Assembly (NCBI GenBank): GCA_963820315.1 | Contig: CAWFZK010000046.1 | Location: 1-64,000, forward strand | Length of the DNA: 64,000 bases | Direction: 5' to 3' | Source: JACVRW01 sp963820315 | Lineage (GTDB): Bacteria > Actinomycetota > Thermoleophilia > Solirubrobacterales > Thermoleophilaceae | Shown here: in pieces, positions 33,402-42,452 of the stretch | Position numbering within the stretch: the stretch's first letter is position 1 | Layout of the letters: each line of letters opens with the position of its first letter | Made by a program: the position numbers and the translations under genes | Notes under the pieces: generated by a model | Database searches by the model: none | The model's input: only the letters and a program-made list of their open reading frames with translations | Told to the model about the DNA's origin: nothing

Positions 33402-34865
33402 ATGAGCGAACTCCTGCTGGGAATCGACGAGGGGACGTCGGCGGTCAAGGCCGTGCTCTACGACGGAGACCTGCGCACGGTCGCCGAAGCCCGCCGCGAG
33501 AAGCCGCTCAGCCACCCGCGCTCGGGCTGGGTCGAGCAGGATCCGGAGGCCGTGATGGTGGCCGTGGTCGACGCCGTCGCCGAGCTGCTGCGCGACGCCG
33601 ACGGCGAGATCGTCGCCTGCGGGCTCGACCACCAGGGCGAGTCGGTGCTCGCCTGGGATGCGGAGAGCGGCGACCCGCTCACGCCGATCGTGACCTGGCA
33701 GGACAAGCGCTCGCAGGAGGTGCTCGACGCGCTCGAGGCCGACGGGCGCGCTGAGCGAGTGCGCGAGCGCAGCAGGCTGCCGCTCGACCCCTACTTCTCC
33801 GCCGGCAAGCTCGCCTGGCTGCTGCAGAACGACGAGCGCGTGTCCTCCGCGGTGGAGGCGGGCACCGCGCGGCTCGGCACCGTCGACGCCTGGCTGACCG
33901 ACATGCTCGGCGCGGGCTACGCCACCGACCTGTCGACCGCGTCGCGGACACAGCTGGCGGTTCCCGGCGAGCCGGACTGGGACGCCGAGCTGCTCGAGGT
34001 GTTCGGAGTGCCGCACGCCGCGCTGCCGCCGCTCGTGGACAGCGCCGGCGAGCTCGGCGAGCTGCGCCACCCCGATTGGCCGCGCCCGCTGCCGCTGCGA
34101 GCGCGCGTCGTCGACCAGCAGGCGGCGCTGGCCGGCGCCGGCTGCGTCGAGCCGGGCCGCGTCAAGGCCACCTACGGCACCGGCGTCTTCGTGCTCGCCA
34201 ACGTCGGCGAGGAGCTGCCCGACGCCGGCGCCGAGGGGCTTTTCCCGACGGTCGCGTGGCGGATCGACGGCACGGTCGAGTTCGCCCTCGACGGCGGCGT
34301 CTTCACGGCAGGCGAGCTGCTCAATTGGCTCTCGCGCGACCTCGGCCTGGCGGCCGACACACCCGCGCTGGCCGCGCTCGCCGCCGAGGTCGAGGACAGC
34401 CACGGCGTCCGCGTCCTCCCCGCGCTCGCGGGGCTCGGCGCGCCCTGGTGGCGCCCGGACGCCCACGCCGTCGTGGCCGGGCTGTCAGCCGGCGCGCGGC
34501 CCGGGCACATCGCTCGGGCGGCCCTCGAGTCCATCGCCTGGCGCGTGGCGGACATCCTGGCCGTCGTCTCCGAGCACACGTCGCTGGACGTCCTGCGGGT
34601 CGACGGCGGCCTGACCCGCGACCCGCTGCTGCTGCAGCTTCAGGCGGACACGGGCGGCGTGCCGGTCCAGCCCGGCGCGGTCGACGCGACCGCCGCGGGA
34701 TCGGCTGCGCTGGCTGCGGTCGGCGCGGGCGTCTGGGGCTCGACGGCCGAGATCGCCGAGCGGCTGCCCGTGGGCGAGCGGGTCGAGCCGAAGCGTGACG
34801 ACGCCTGGCGCAAGCGCGAGCACGCCGAGTGGCGCAGCTTCGTGACTGCCGCCGCCTCCCTTTAG
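33402..34865 (+). CDS. FGGY-family carbohydrate kinase
   Basis: A 487-residue two-domain sugar/polyol kinase. N-terminal FGGY domain: LLLGIDEGTSAVKAVLYDGDLR (phosphate motif), SGWVEQDPEAV, ACGLDHQGESVLAWD, LTPIVTWQDKRS. C-terminal domain: VKATYGTGVFVLANVG, DGGVFTAGELLNWLSRDLG, and VDGGLTRDPLLLQLQADTGGVPV, with the catalytic Asp in the first. It phosphorylates a polyol or sugar with ATP. Sequence and length fit glycerol or a related polyol kinase, but the exact substrate cannot be told. ATG 33402 has no clear ribosome site. It is divergent from the permease. Confidence 0.9.
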   Translation: MSELLLGIDEGTSAVKAVLYDGDLRTVAEARREKPLSHPRSGWVEQDPEAVMVAVVDAVAELLRDADGEIVACGLDHQGESVLAWDAESGDPLTPIVTWQDKRSQEVLDALEADGRAERVRERSRLPLDPYFSAGKLAWLLQNDERVSSAVEAGTARLGTVDAWLTDMLGAGYATDLSTASRTQLAVPGEPDWDAELLEVFGVPHAALPPLVDSAGELGELRHPDWPRPLPLRARVVDQQAALAGAGCVEPGRVKATYGTGVFVLANVGEELPDAGAEGLFPTVAWRIDGTVEFALDGGVFTAGELLNWLSRDLGLAADTPALAALAAEVEDSHGVRVLPALAGLGAPWWRPDAHAVVAGLSAGARPGHIARAALESIAWRVADILAVVSEHTSLDVLRVDGGLTRDPLLLQLQADTGGVPVQPGAVDATAAGSAALAAVGAGVWGSTAEIAERLPVGERVEPKRDDAWRKREHAEWRSFVTAAASL

Positions 34866-34921
34866 CGGGGACGCCAGGCACGATAGGGTGACGGCCCCTT
34901 GAGGCGCGAGACGGTCCGTCG

Positions 34922-36706
34922 ATGAGCGATGAACAGTTCATCCTCGTCGCCGGGCTGCTGCTGACCGCCGGCCTGGCGGCCTCGCTGATGGCGGGGCGCC
35001 TGCGCCTGCCGGGCCTCGTGCTGTTCCTCGGCCTCGGGATGCTGATCGGCTCCGACGGCCTCGGCTGGCTCGACTTCAGCGACTACCACCTCGCCGAGAC
35101 GATCGGCGTCATCGCCCTCGCGCTGATCCTCTTCGAGGGCGGCCTGACCGCCGGCTGGGACGACATCCGCCCTGTGCTGCGGCCCGCGCTCAGTCTCGCG
35201 CTCGTCGGAACGCTCCTCACGGCGGCGATCGGCGGGGTCGCCGCCATGGTGCTGCTCGACCTCTCGCTCACCGAGGGCCTGCTGCTCGGCTCGATCATCG
35301 CCGCCACGGACGGCGCGGCGATCTTCGCGGTGCTGCGGAGCTCGTCGCTCGAGCGGCGCCTGTCGCGTGTCCTCGAGGGCGAATCCGGCTTCAACGATCC
35401 CGTGGCCGTGCTGCTCGTACTCGGCTTCATCGAGTACCTCCAGCGGCCCGACTACGGCGTGGTCGACATGCTCTGGCTGTTCGTGCGCCAGCTCGGCATC
35501 GGCGCGATCGTGGGCCTTGGGATCGGCTGGCTCGCGGTGCAGGCCTTCCGGCGCGCCCGGCTCGACACGCCCGGCCTCTACCCGGTGGCCTCGCTGGCCG
35601 CGGCCGCCCTCGCATTCGGCGCCGCGGCCTCGATCGACGGCTCGGGCTTCCTGGCCGTCTACCTCGTCGGGCTCGCGCTCGGCAGCGCCAACATCCCCGC
35701 AAAGCAGACGATCACGACCTTCCACGTCGGCCTCGCATGGGTCGCCCAGCTCACGATGTTCCTGGCGCTCGGGCTGCTCATCTTCCCGAGCGACGTGCTC
35801 GACGTGATCGTCGAGGGGACCTTGCTCGCCCTCGTGGTGGCCTTCGTCGCGCGACCCATTGCCACGTTCGTGGCAACCGCCTTCGAGAAGTTCACGCTGG
35901 CGGAGCGGGTAATCCTCGGGTGGGCGGGCCTGCGCGGTGCGGTCCCGATCGTGCTCGCCCTGTTTCCGGTGAATGCCGACATCACCGGCAGCGTCGACTT
36001 CCTCAACGAGGTCTTCTTCGCCGTGCTGCTGTCGACGCTCCTGCAGGGGAGCACGTTCGAGCCGCTGGCGCGCAGGCTCGGGCTTACGACGGACGTCCCC
36101 GCGCTGCCCAGCCCCATCGCCGAGACCGGCACGATCCGCCGGCTGGGCGCCGAGGTCGTCGAGTACCCCGTGCACGACGACGACGCGATCGTCGGGCTGC
36201 GCACCCGCGAGCTCGAGCTCCCGCGCGAAGCGCTCGTCAGCGTGATCGTGCGCGAGGGCGAGGCGCTCCTGCCGCGCGGCTCGACCCGCATCGCCGCCGG
36301 CGACCGGTTGCACGTGCTGGTCCGTCAGGAGGCCGCGCCGGAGGTCCGCGATCTGCTCGCTCGCTGGCGGCGCGGCCCGATCGGGCCGGAGGCGGCGCCG
36401 GTGCGGCCGCGGCTCGCGGGCTCCACGCCGGTATTCCACGTGCGCCCGTGGACCGACGACGACGGCGACGCGAGCCGGCCAAGCTCGATCGACGGCCTCG
36501 AGGTGATCGACCGCCTGCGTTCGCGGCGCGACGTCGCCGGCTGCCTCGTGCTGCTCGAGGACGGCCGCTATGCGGTCGTGGGCCCGGTGATGGCGCTCGG
36601 CTCCCGGCAGTCGCTGAACGACTGGGTGCGCCGCCGGATGCGATCGGGCGTGACGGAGAACGAGCGCGTATGGTGGGAGGAGGTGCTCGGAGCAATCGCG
36701 CTCTAG
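34922..36706 (+). CDS. potassium/proton antiporter (CPA1 family, with TrkA-C domain)
   Basis: A 594-residue antiporter with about 12-13 membrane helices. Seen: GLVLFLGLGMLIGSDGLGWLDF, FEGGLTAGWDDIR, TDGAAIFAVLR and GESGFNDPVAVLLVL (ion-binding Asp of the CPA1 core), GWAGLRGAVPIVLALFPV. A cytoplasmic TrkA-C/RCK-C-like domain follows at about residues 405-465 (EVVEYPVHDDDAIVGLRTRELELPR...GDRLHVLV), then a C-terminal regulatory region. This architecture matches K+/H+ antiporter NhaP2/CvrA, which exports K+ in exchange for protons. Confidence 0.93.
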   Translation: MSDEQFILVAGLLLTAGLAASLMAGRLRLPGLVLFLGLGMLIGSDGLGWLDFSDYHLAETIGVIALALILFEGGLTAGWDDIRPVLRPALSLALVGTLLTAAIGGVAAMVLLDLSLTEGLLLGSIIAATDGAAIFAVLRSSSLERRLSRVLEGESGFNDPVAVLLVLGFIEYLQRPDYGVVDMLWLFVRQLGIGAIVGLGIGWLAVQAFRRARLDTPGLYPVASLAAAALAFGAAASIDGSGFLAVYLVGLALGSANIPAKQTITTFHVGLAWVAQLTMFLALGLLIFPSDVLDVIVEGTLLALVVAFVARPIATFVATAFEKFTLAERVILGWAGLRGAVPIVLALFPVNADITGSVDFLNEVFFAVLLSTLLQGSTFEPLARRLGLTTDVPALPSPIAETGTIRRLGAEVVEYPVHDDDAIVGLRTRELELPREALVSVIVREGEALLPRGSTRIAAGDRLHVLVRQEAAPEVRDLLARWRRGPIGPEAAPVRPRLAGSTPVFHVRPWTDDDGDASRPSSIDGLEVIDRLRSRRDVAGCLVLLEDGRYAVVGPVMALGSRQSLNDWVRRRMRSGVTENERVWWEEVLGAIAL

Positions 36707-36715
36707 CCTGCGCCC

Positions 36716-37645
36716 ATGCACGAGGAGATCACCATCCCTGAGCTGACCGAGGTGGTGGCCCGGCTCGCCGCCCTCCTCGGCAAGCGCGAGGGTGCCGTCG
36801 TCCAGCTGGAGGGCGGGATCACCAACCGCAACTTCCGCGTCAACTTCGGCGGCACGGACTACGTCGTGCGCTTGCCCGGCAAGAAGACGAGCGCGCTCGG
36901 CATCGACCGCGAGGCCGAGCGCATGGCCACGAAGGCCGCGGCGAGACTCGGCATCGCGCCGAAGGTCGCCGCCATGACCGAGGACCCACCCTGCCTCGTC
37001 ACCTGGTTCGTGCCCGGACACAGGGTGAGCGCCGAGGAGCTGCGTCAACCGGAGCTGCTCGACTCCGTGGCCGCCGACCTGCGCGCCTTCCACGATTCCG
37101 GGACCGAGCTGCCAACGACCTTCGAAACGGTCGAGCTCGCGGAGAGCTACACGCGCATCGCGGCGGAGCACGGGATCGAGCCGCCGGCCTCCTACGGGGA
37201 CGCCCACCGCCGCGCCGTCGCGATCCGCAAGGCCGTCGCGCGCAGTCTCGACCACGCGCCGGTGCCCTGCCACAACGACCTGCTCACCGCGAACTTCATA
37301 CTCGACGGCGAGCGCGTCCAGATGATCGACTGGGAGTACGCCGGCATGGGCGACCGCTGGTTCGACCTCGGCAACTTCGCCGTCAACAACGAGCTCACCG
37401 ACGAGCACGAGCAGCGCCTGCTGACCACCTACTTCGGCGAGCCGCCGGACGCGCGCCGGCTCGCCACGCTCAAGCTGTTCCGCTTCATGTCGGACCTGCG
37501 CGAGGCGATGTGGGGGGTCGTCCAGAGCGCCATCTCCGAGCTCGACTTCGACTTCACGGGCTACGCGACGAAGCACTTCGGGCGGCTCGAGGCGATCGCC
37601 GCCGACCCGCGCTTCGACGGCTGGTTACGGGACGCCCGGCGTTGA
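36716..37645 (+). CDS. choline/ethanolamine kinase-like phosphotransferase
   Basis: A 309-residue APH/choline-kinase-fold protein. Seen: N-lobe QLEGGITNRNFRVNFGGTDYVVRLPGKKT, the Brenner motif VPCHNDLLTANFILDGERVQMIDWEYAGMGDRWFDLGNF (catalytic Asp and DFG-equivalent, about residues 182-220). It likely phosphorylates choline, ethanolamine or a similar small alcohol. The stop overlaps the next gene's TTG (TTGA 37642-37645), so it is coupled to the demethylating dehydrogenase gene; together they point to choline/betaine or ethanolamine metabolism. Confidence 0.88.
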   Translation: MHEEITIPELTEVVARLAALLGKREGAVVQLEGGITNRNFRVNFGGTDYVVRLPGKKTSALGIDREAERMATKAAARLGIAPKVAAMTEDPPCLVTWFVPGHRVSAEELRQPELLDSVAADLRAFHDSGTELPTTFETVELAESYTRIAAEHGIEPPASYGDAHRRAVAIRKAVARSLDHAPVPCHNDLLTANFILDGERVQMIDWEYAGMGDRWFDLGNFAVNNELTDEHEQRLLTTYFGEPPDARRLATLKLFRFMSDLREAMWGVVQSAISELDFDFTGYATKHFGRLEAIAADPRFDGWLRDARR

Positions 37646-40092
37646 GCCCGCGCGGCGAGCTGCCGGGCGCGGCGCGCTGCGTCGTGATCGGCGGCGGGGT
37701 CGGCGGCGCGTCGATCGCCTACCACCTGACGAAGCTCGGCTGGGACGACGTCGTGCTCGTCGAGCGCAACCAGCTGACCTCGGGCTCGACGTTCCACTCG
37801 GCCGGCTTGGTCGGACAGCTGCGCGGCTCCGTGTCGCTGACGCGCATGATGATGTACTCCGTCGAGCTCTACCGCGAGCTCGGCGAGGACTGCGGCTGGG
37901 TCGAGTGCGGGAGCATCCGGCTGGCCTCGAGCGAGGAGCGCATGGAGGAGCTGCGCCGCCAGGCGGGCTGGGCGAAGACGTTCGGCCTGCCGCTCGAGCT
38001 GATCTCCGCGGAACAGGCGCGCGAGCGCTTCCCGTTGATGTCGCTGGACGAAGTCCGCGGCGCCGCCTGGCTCCCGAGCGACGGCTACCTCGACCCGTCG
38101 CAGCTGACCTTCGCGCTTGCCGAGGGCGCCCGCGCGGGCGGAGCGGGCATCCACACGAGCACGCGCGTGACCGGCATCGAGACGCACGCCGGCCGCGTCC
38201 GAGGCGTACGGACCGAGCGCGGCGACATCGAGGCCGAGACCGTCGTGATCGCGGGCGGCATGTTCTCCGCCGAGCTCGGCCGGCTGGCGGGCGTGCGCAT
38301 CCCGGTCGTCCCGATGTCGCACGAGTACATCGTCACCCAGCCCTTCCGCGACCGGGACCCGGCACGGCCGCTCCCGACGCTGCGCGATCCCGACCTGCTC
38401 GTCTACTTCCGCGAGGACGGCGGCGGGCTCGTGATGGGAGGCTACGAACGACAGTCGAGCCCGGCCTTCCTCGACGGCGCGTCCGGCTTCGAACGGATCC
38501 CGCCCGACTTCAACGGGCGGCTGCTCGAGGACGACTGGGACCGCTTCGAGGAGATCGTCACGGGCGCGCGCCGGCGCGTGCCGCAGATGGAGGACGTGCG
38601 CGTGACGCGGATGATCAACGGGCCGGAGGCGTTCACGCCCGACAACGAGTTCTGCCTCGGCGAGACCGAGGTGCGCGGCCTGTTCGTGGCCGCCGGGTTC
38701 TGCGCACACGGGCTCGCGGGAGCCGGCGGGGTCGGCAAGGTGACGGCCGAGTGGATCGACGCCGGCGAGCCCTCGCTCGACCTCTGGAGCATGGACGTGC
38801 GCCGCTTCGGACCGCACTACCGCTCCCCCACGCACACGCTTGCGCGCGTGCGCGAGACCTACGAGACCTACTACGACATCCGCTACCCGGGCCATGAGCG
38901 CCAGTCGGGGCGGCCGCTGCGGCTGGCGCCCGCCTACGCCTGGCACAGCGAGCACGGCGCGGCCTTCGGCGAGAAGTCGGGCTGGGAGCGGGTCAACTGG
39001 TACGAGCGCAACGCCGCCGCGGGCGACGAGTCGCTCCAGCCGCGCGGCTGGGCGGGCCGCCACTGGTCGCCCGCGATCGGGGCGGAGCACCGGGCCTGCC
39101 GTGAGGCGGTGGCGCTGTTCGACGAGAGCTCCTTCGCGAAGCTCGAGATCGCCGGTCCGGGAGCCGCCGCCTTGCTCGAGGAGCTCTGCGCGAACGAGGT
39201 GGCGCGCGGCGTCGGCCGGATCACCTACACCCAGATGCTGAACCGCCGCGGCGGCATCGAGGCCGACCTGACCGTCTCGCGGCTCGCGGAGGACCGCTTC
39301 GGGATCGTCACGGGCACGGCCTTCGGCAGCCACGACCGCGAATGGGTGCGGCGCCGGCTGCCGGACGACGGCTCGGTGCAGGTGCACGACGTGACCTCGC
39401 AATGGGCCTGCTTCGGGATCTGGGGGCCGCGCGCCCGCGACCTGCTGCAGCCGCTCACGCCTCAGTCGCTGGCGAGCGAGGACTTCCCCTACATGAGCCT
39501 GCGCGAGACCACGGTCGCGGGTGCGCCGGTGCGCGCGCTGCGGGTGACCTACGTCGGCGAGCTCGGCTGGGAGCTGTACACGCCGAGCGAGTACGGGCTC
39601 GGCCTCTGGCAGGCGCTCTGGGAGGCGGGCGCTCCGCACGACATCGTCGCGGGCGGCTACAGGGCGATCGACTCGCTCAGGCTCGAGAAGGGCTACCGCG
39701 TCTGGGGCGCCGACATCACGCCCGACGTGACGCCGTACGAGGGCGGAGTCGGCTTCGCGGTCAAGCCGGACAAGCAGGCCGACTTCATCGGGCGCGCGGC
39801 GCTCGCCGCGGCGGGCGAGCCGCGCAGCCGGCTCTGCTGCCTGACGCTCGACGACCCGCTGTCGGTCGCGCTCGGGAACGAGCCGGTGCGCGTCGGCGGA
39901 GAGATCGCCGGCCGGGTGACGAGCGGCGGCTACGGCTACACGGTCGAGCGCTCGATCGCGTATGCGCACCTGCCCCCCGACCGCTCGGCGCCCGGGACGG
40001 AGGTCGAGGTCGAGATCTTCGGGCGCTGGGTCGGAGGGCAGGTGGCGAGCGAGCCGCTCTTCGATCCGGAGGGGGAGCGCGTCCGCGCCTAG
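37642..40092 (+). CDS. dimethylglycine/sarcosine dehydrogenase-like GcvT family protein
   Basis: An 816-residue flavoprotein: DAO domain (residues ~12-390: CVVIGGGVGGASIAYHLTKLGWDDVVLVERNQLTSGSTFHSAGLVGQLR, with a likely covalent FAD site near TFHSAG), FAO_M bridging region (GPHYRSPTHTLARVRETYETYYDIRYPG), then GCV_T aminomethyltransferase domain (~450-690: SSFAKLEIAGPGAA, ACFGIWGPRARDLLQ, YVGELGWELYTPSEYG) and GCV_T_C (~725-810). Dimethylglycine and sarcosine dehydrogenases of this type oxidise N-methyl groups and pass the one-carbon unit to folate. Length fits. It starts at TTG 37642, coupled to the choline-kinase-like gene. Confidence 0.92.
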   Translation: MSPRGELPGAARCVVIGGGVGGASIAYHLTKLGWDDVVLVERNQLTSGSTFHSAGLVGQLRGSVSLTRMMMYSVELYRELGEDCGWVECGSIRLASSEERMEELRRQAGWAKTFGLPLELISAEQARERFPLMSLDEVRGAAWLPSDGYLDPSQLTFALAEGARAGGAGIHTSTRVTGIETHAGRVRGVRTERGDIEAETVVIAGGMFSAELGRLAGVRIPVVPMSHEYIVTQPFRDRDPARPLPTLRDPDLLVYFREDGGGLVMGGYERQSSPAFLDGASGFERIPPDFNGRLLEDDWDRFEEIVTGARRRVPQMEDVRVTRMINGPEAFTPDNEFCLGETEVRGLFVAAGFCAHGLAGAGGVGKVTAEWIDAGEPSLDLWSMDVRRFGPHYRSPTHTLARVRETYETYYDIRYPGHERQSGRPLRLAPAYAWHSEHGAAFGEKSGWERVNWYERNAAAGDESLQPRGWAGRHWSPAIGAEHRACREAVALFDESSFAKLEIAGPGAAALLEELCANEVARGVGRITYTQMLNRRGGIEADLTVSRLAEDRFGIVTGTAFGSHDREWVRRRLPDDGSVQVHDVTSQWACFGIWGPRARDLLQPLTPQSLASEDFPYMSLRETTVAGAPVRALRVTYVGELGWELYTPSEYGLGLWQALWEAGAPHDIVAGGYRAIDSLRLEKGYRVWGADITPDVTPYEGGVGFAVKPDKQADFIGRAALAAAGEPRSRLCCLTLDDPLSVALGNEPVRVGGEIAGRVTSGGYGYTVERSIAYAHLPPDRSAPGTEVEVEIFGRWVGGQVASEPLFDPEGERVRA

Positions 40093-41462
40093 CCGCCGGG
40101 ACGAATGTTCTGGTTGAGCGCGAAGACGTTCTGCGGGTCCCAGCGCTCCTTGACGGCCACGAGCCGCTCGAACGTGCGCGGCCCGTAGAAGCGCCGCACG
40201 CGATCGCCGGCGTCGTCGGACTCGTAGTTGGGGTGGGCGGCTCCGTGTCCGTAGGGTGCGAGCGCGGCCGCGAACGACTCCGTCCAGGCCCGGTTGAGCG
40301 CGGTGTCGGCCGGGTCGGGCCAGGCGGACAGCGCGTGGCAGGCCCAGCGGGCGTCGCGGTGAGAGAGCGCGGTCGCGTCCTCGTCGACGCGCGCGTAGGC
40401 GCCGCCCAGCGGCTGGAGCAGCACGGCGGTCAGCGGCGAGGGGACCTCCGCGGCCACCGCCAGCGCCGACTGGATCGCCGCGTCCGGCAGGTCGTCGAGG
40501 AAGGACGCCCTCCAGTGGTTCTGCATGCCGGGCTGGTTGGCGTCGTCCTGCATCGACTGGAGCGCCACGTAGGGCAGCGGGCCCACCATGTCGACCGCCG
40601 GGCCGAGCGCGCGCAGCGGCGCGATCAGGCGCTCGGCCGCGTCGGGCTCGCCGAACGCCGCCACGACGATCGTGACGACGGGACTGCCGGCGAGCTCGGC
40701 GGGGACGAACGGCGCGGGCGGCGCGAGCTGGAGGACGGCGCAGCCACCGAACTCGTCTGGGGCGGAGCGCATCAGCTCGCGATAGGCGGCCAGGACTTCG
40801 GCGCCGCGCTCGTGCTCGAACATCAGCGGGCCGCCGAAGATCATCGGCCCGACGGGATGCAGGGCGAGCTCGAACTCGGTGACCACGCCGAAGTTGCCGC
40901 CGCCGCCGCGCAGGCCCCAGAACAGGTCCGGGTGCTCGTGCTCGCTCGCGCGGACGATGCCGCCGTCGGCGGTCACGACGGTGGCGGACACCAGGTTGTC
41001 GGCGGTCAGGCCGTGCATGCGCTCGAGCCAGCCGGAGCCCGAGCCGAGCGTCAGCCCGGCCACGCCGGTGTGCGAGACGCGCCCGCCGGTCACCGCGAGC
41101 CCGTGCGCCTGGGTCGCGGCGTCCAGCTGCGCCCAGGTCAGGCCGGCACCGGCGCGCACGGTGCGGGCGGCCAGATCAACCTCGATGCGCTGCATTGGCC
41201 GGACGTCGATGACGAGGCCGTCGTCGACGACGCCGTAACCGGCGCCGGAATGGCCGCCGGCGCGTACCGCGATCGGCAGGCCGCGATCCCGGCCGTACGC
41301 GATGGCCGCCGCGACGTCGCGGGCGTCGGTCGCCTGGGCGATCAGCGCCGGGTGACGGTCGATGGCGCCGTTGTATACGGCGCGTGCGTCGTCGTAGCGC
41401 TCGTGGCCGGGCGTGAGGACGGCGCCCGCGAAGTTCTCGATGTGGCTGGTTGCAATCGACAT
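40089..41462 (-). CDS. FAD-binding oxidoreductase with BBE domain
   Basis: A 457-residue berberine-bridge-type oxidoreductase. The PCMH FAD domain has IAVRAGGHSGAGYGVVDDGLVIDV (His for covalent FAD) and VTGGRVSHTGVAGLTLGSGSGWLERMHGLTADNLV, then FWGLRGGGGNFGVVTEFEL; the BBE C-terminus has RFYGPRTFERLVAVKERWDPQNVFALNQNI. Such enzymes oxidise sugars, alkaloids or other substrates with O2. ATG 41462 is the likely start. The gene is divergent from a LysR regulator 68 bases away, its probable controller. Its stop is in a CTAG shared with the GcvT stop. Confidence 0.92.
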   Translation of the reverse strand: MSIATSHIENFAGAVLTPGHERYDDARAVYNGAIDRHPALIAQATDARDVAAAIAYGRDRGLPIAVRAGGHSGAGYGVVDDGLVIDVRPMQRIEVDLAARTVRAGAGLTWAQLDAATQAHGLAVTGGRVSHTGVAGLTLGSGSGWLERMHGLTADNLVSATVVTADGGIVRASEHEHPDLFWGLRGGGGNFGVVTEFELALHPVGPMIFGGPLMFEHERGAEVLAAYRELMRSAPDEFGGCAVLQLAPPAPFVPAELAGSPVVTIVVAAFGEPDAAERLIAPLRALGPAVDMVGPLPYVALQSMQDDANQPGMQNHWRASFLDDLPDAAIQSALAVAAEVPSPLTAVLLQPLGGAYARVDEDATALSHRDARWACHALSAWPDPADTALNRAWTESFAAALAPYGHGAAHPNYESDDAGDRVRRFYGPRTFERLVAVKERWDPQNVFALNQNIRPGG

Positions 41463-41493
41463 GCCGCCAGCGTGCCTCGGCGCTGTCATCTAT

Positions 41494-41521
41494 GCAACAG
41501 AAGTTATCGCAACTATTATCG
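41494..41521. promoter_or_regulatory. repeat-containing divergent promoter region (possible LysR site)
   Basis: In the AT-richer divergent gap between the BBE oxidoreductase and LysR genes, GCAAC occurs at 41494-41498 and 41509-41513 (15-base period) and TTATCG at 41504-41509 and 41516-41521 (12-base period). LysR proteins autoregulate from such regions. Position and repeats make it a candidate site only. Confidence 0.35.
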
Positions 41522-41530
41522 TGTTTGTCG

Positions 41531-42451
41531 ATGCACGATCTCCGCCGCCTGCGCGCCTTCCATGCCGTGGCGGAGCGCGGCTCCTTCTCGGAGGCTGCGC
41601 TCGCGCTCGGCTATGCCCAGTCGGTCGTCTCGCACCATGTGGCCGCGCTCGAGCAGGAGTTCGGGCTCACGCTCATCGACCGCGCCACGCGCCCGGTCCG
41701 GCCGACCGAGGCGGGCGAGCGGCTGCGCGAGCATGCGGCGGTCGTGCTCGGGCAGGTGGCGACGGCCGAGGAGGAGCTGCGCGCGTTCGCGGGACTGCTC
41801 AGCGGGACCGTCAGGGTGGGCGCCTTCCTGACCGCCTGCACCTCCTTCGTGCCGCCTGCGCTGGCTCGCTTCGAGGCCGCCCATCCGGACGTGAAGATCG
41901 AGCTCGAGCAGCTCGCGCCGGCGGAGGCGCTGCGACGGCTGCGCTCTGGAGAGATCGACGTCGCCGTCACCTGGGAGGTGTTCGGCGAAAGCGGAGCCGG
42001 GGACGAGGGCTTCGAGCGCCTGTTCCTCGGCGATGACCCGTACCGGCTCGTGCTCCCGGCGGGACACCGCCTCGCGCGGCGGCGGCAGCTGCGCATGGCC
42101 GACCTCGCGGGCGAGCGCTTCAACGGCCCCGCGGTCGACCCTGGCGACCGCTACCGCGAAGTGCTCGACAGCGTCTTCGGCGAGGCGGGCTTCAGACCCG
42201 ACATCGCCTACCTCGTGGACGACGTCACCGTTGGCAGGGCGTTCGTGGCCGCGGGGATGAGCGTGGCGGTGATGCCCGAGCTGGCCGTCCCGGAGCCGCG
42301 TCCCGACGTCGTGCTGCGGCCGATCCCCGGTCTCGACCCGGCGCGCTCCGTCCACGCCGTCTGGCTGCGCGGCCGGCGCGTGCCGGCGATCCCGGCGATG
42401 ACGAGAGAGCTCGCGCGGGCCGCGGAGTCGCGGCTCGAGCCAGCCGCCTGA
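41531..42451 (+). CDS. LysR-family transcriptional regulator
   Basis: A 306-residue LysR-type regulator. The N-terminal winged helix (residues 2-60) reads LRRLRAFHAVAERGSFSEAALALGYAQSVVSHHVAALEQEFGLTLIDRATRPVRPTEAGE. The effector domain starts GTVRVGAFLTACTSFVPPALARFEAAHPDVKIELEQL and runs to about residue 290. The start ATG 41531 follows an AT-rich stretch. Divergent from the BBE oxidoreductase gene, its probable target. Co-inducer unknown. Confidence 0.93.
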   Translation: MHDLRRLRAFHAVAERGSFSEAALALGYAQSVVSHHVAALEQEFGLTLIDRATRPVRPTEAGERLREHAAVVLGQVATAEEELRAFAGLLSGTVRVGAFLTACTSFVPPALARFEAAHPDVKIELEQLAPAEALRRLRSGEIDVAVTWEVFGESGAGDEGFERLFLGDDPYRLVLPAGHRLARRRQLRMADLAGERFNGPAVDPGDRYREVLDSVFGEAGFRPDIAYLVDDVTVGRAFVAAGMSVAVMPELAVPEPRPDVVLRPIPGLDPARSVHAVWLRGRRVPAIPAMTRELARAAESRLEPAA

Positions 42452-42452
42452 G

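Noticed and set aside
31732..33405. 557-codon plus-strand frame opposite the APC permease
   Set aside because: Very acidic/arginine-rich shadow composition; the permease on the minus strand explains the region.
34862..39969. Long minus-strand open frames (up to about 900 codons) opposite the antiporter, choline-kinase-like and GcvT genes
   Set aside because: Composition is Arg/Asp/Gly-rich without motifs; the plus strand encodes recognisable families over the same DNA.
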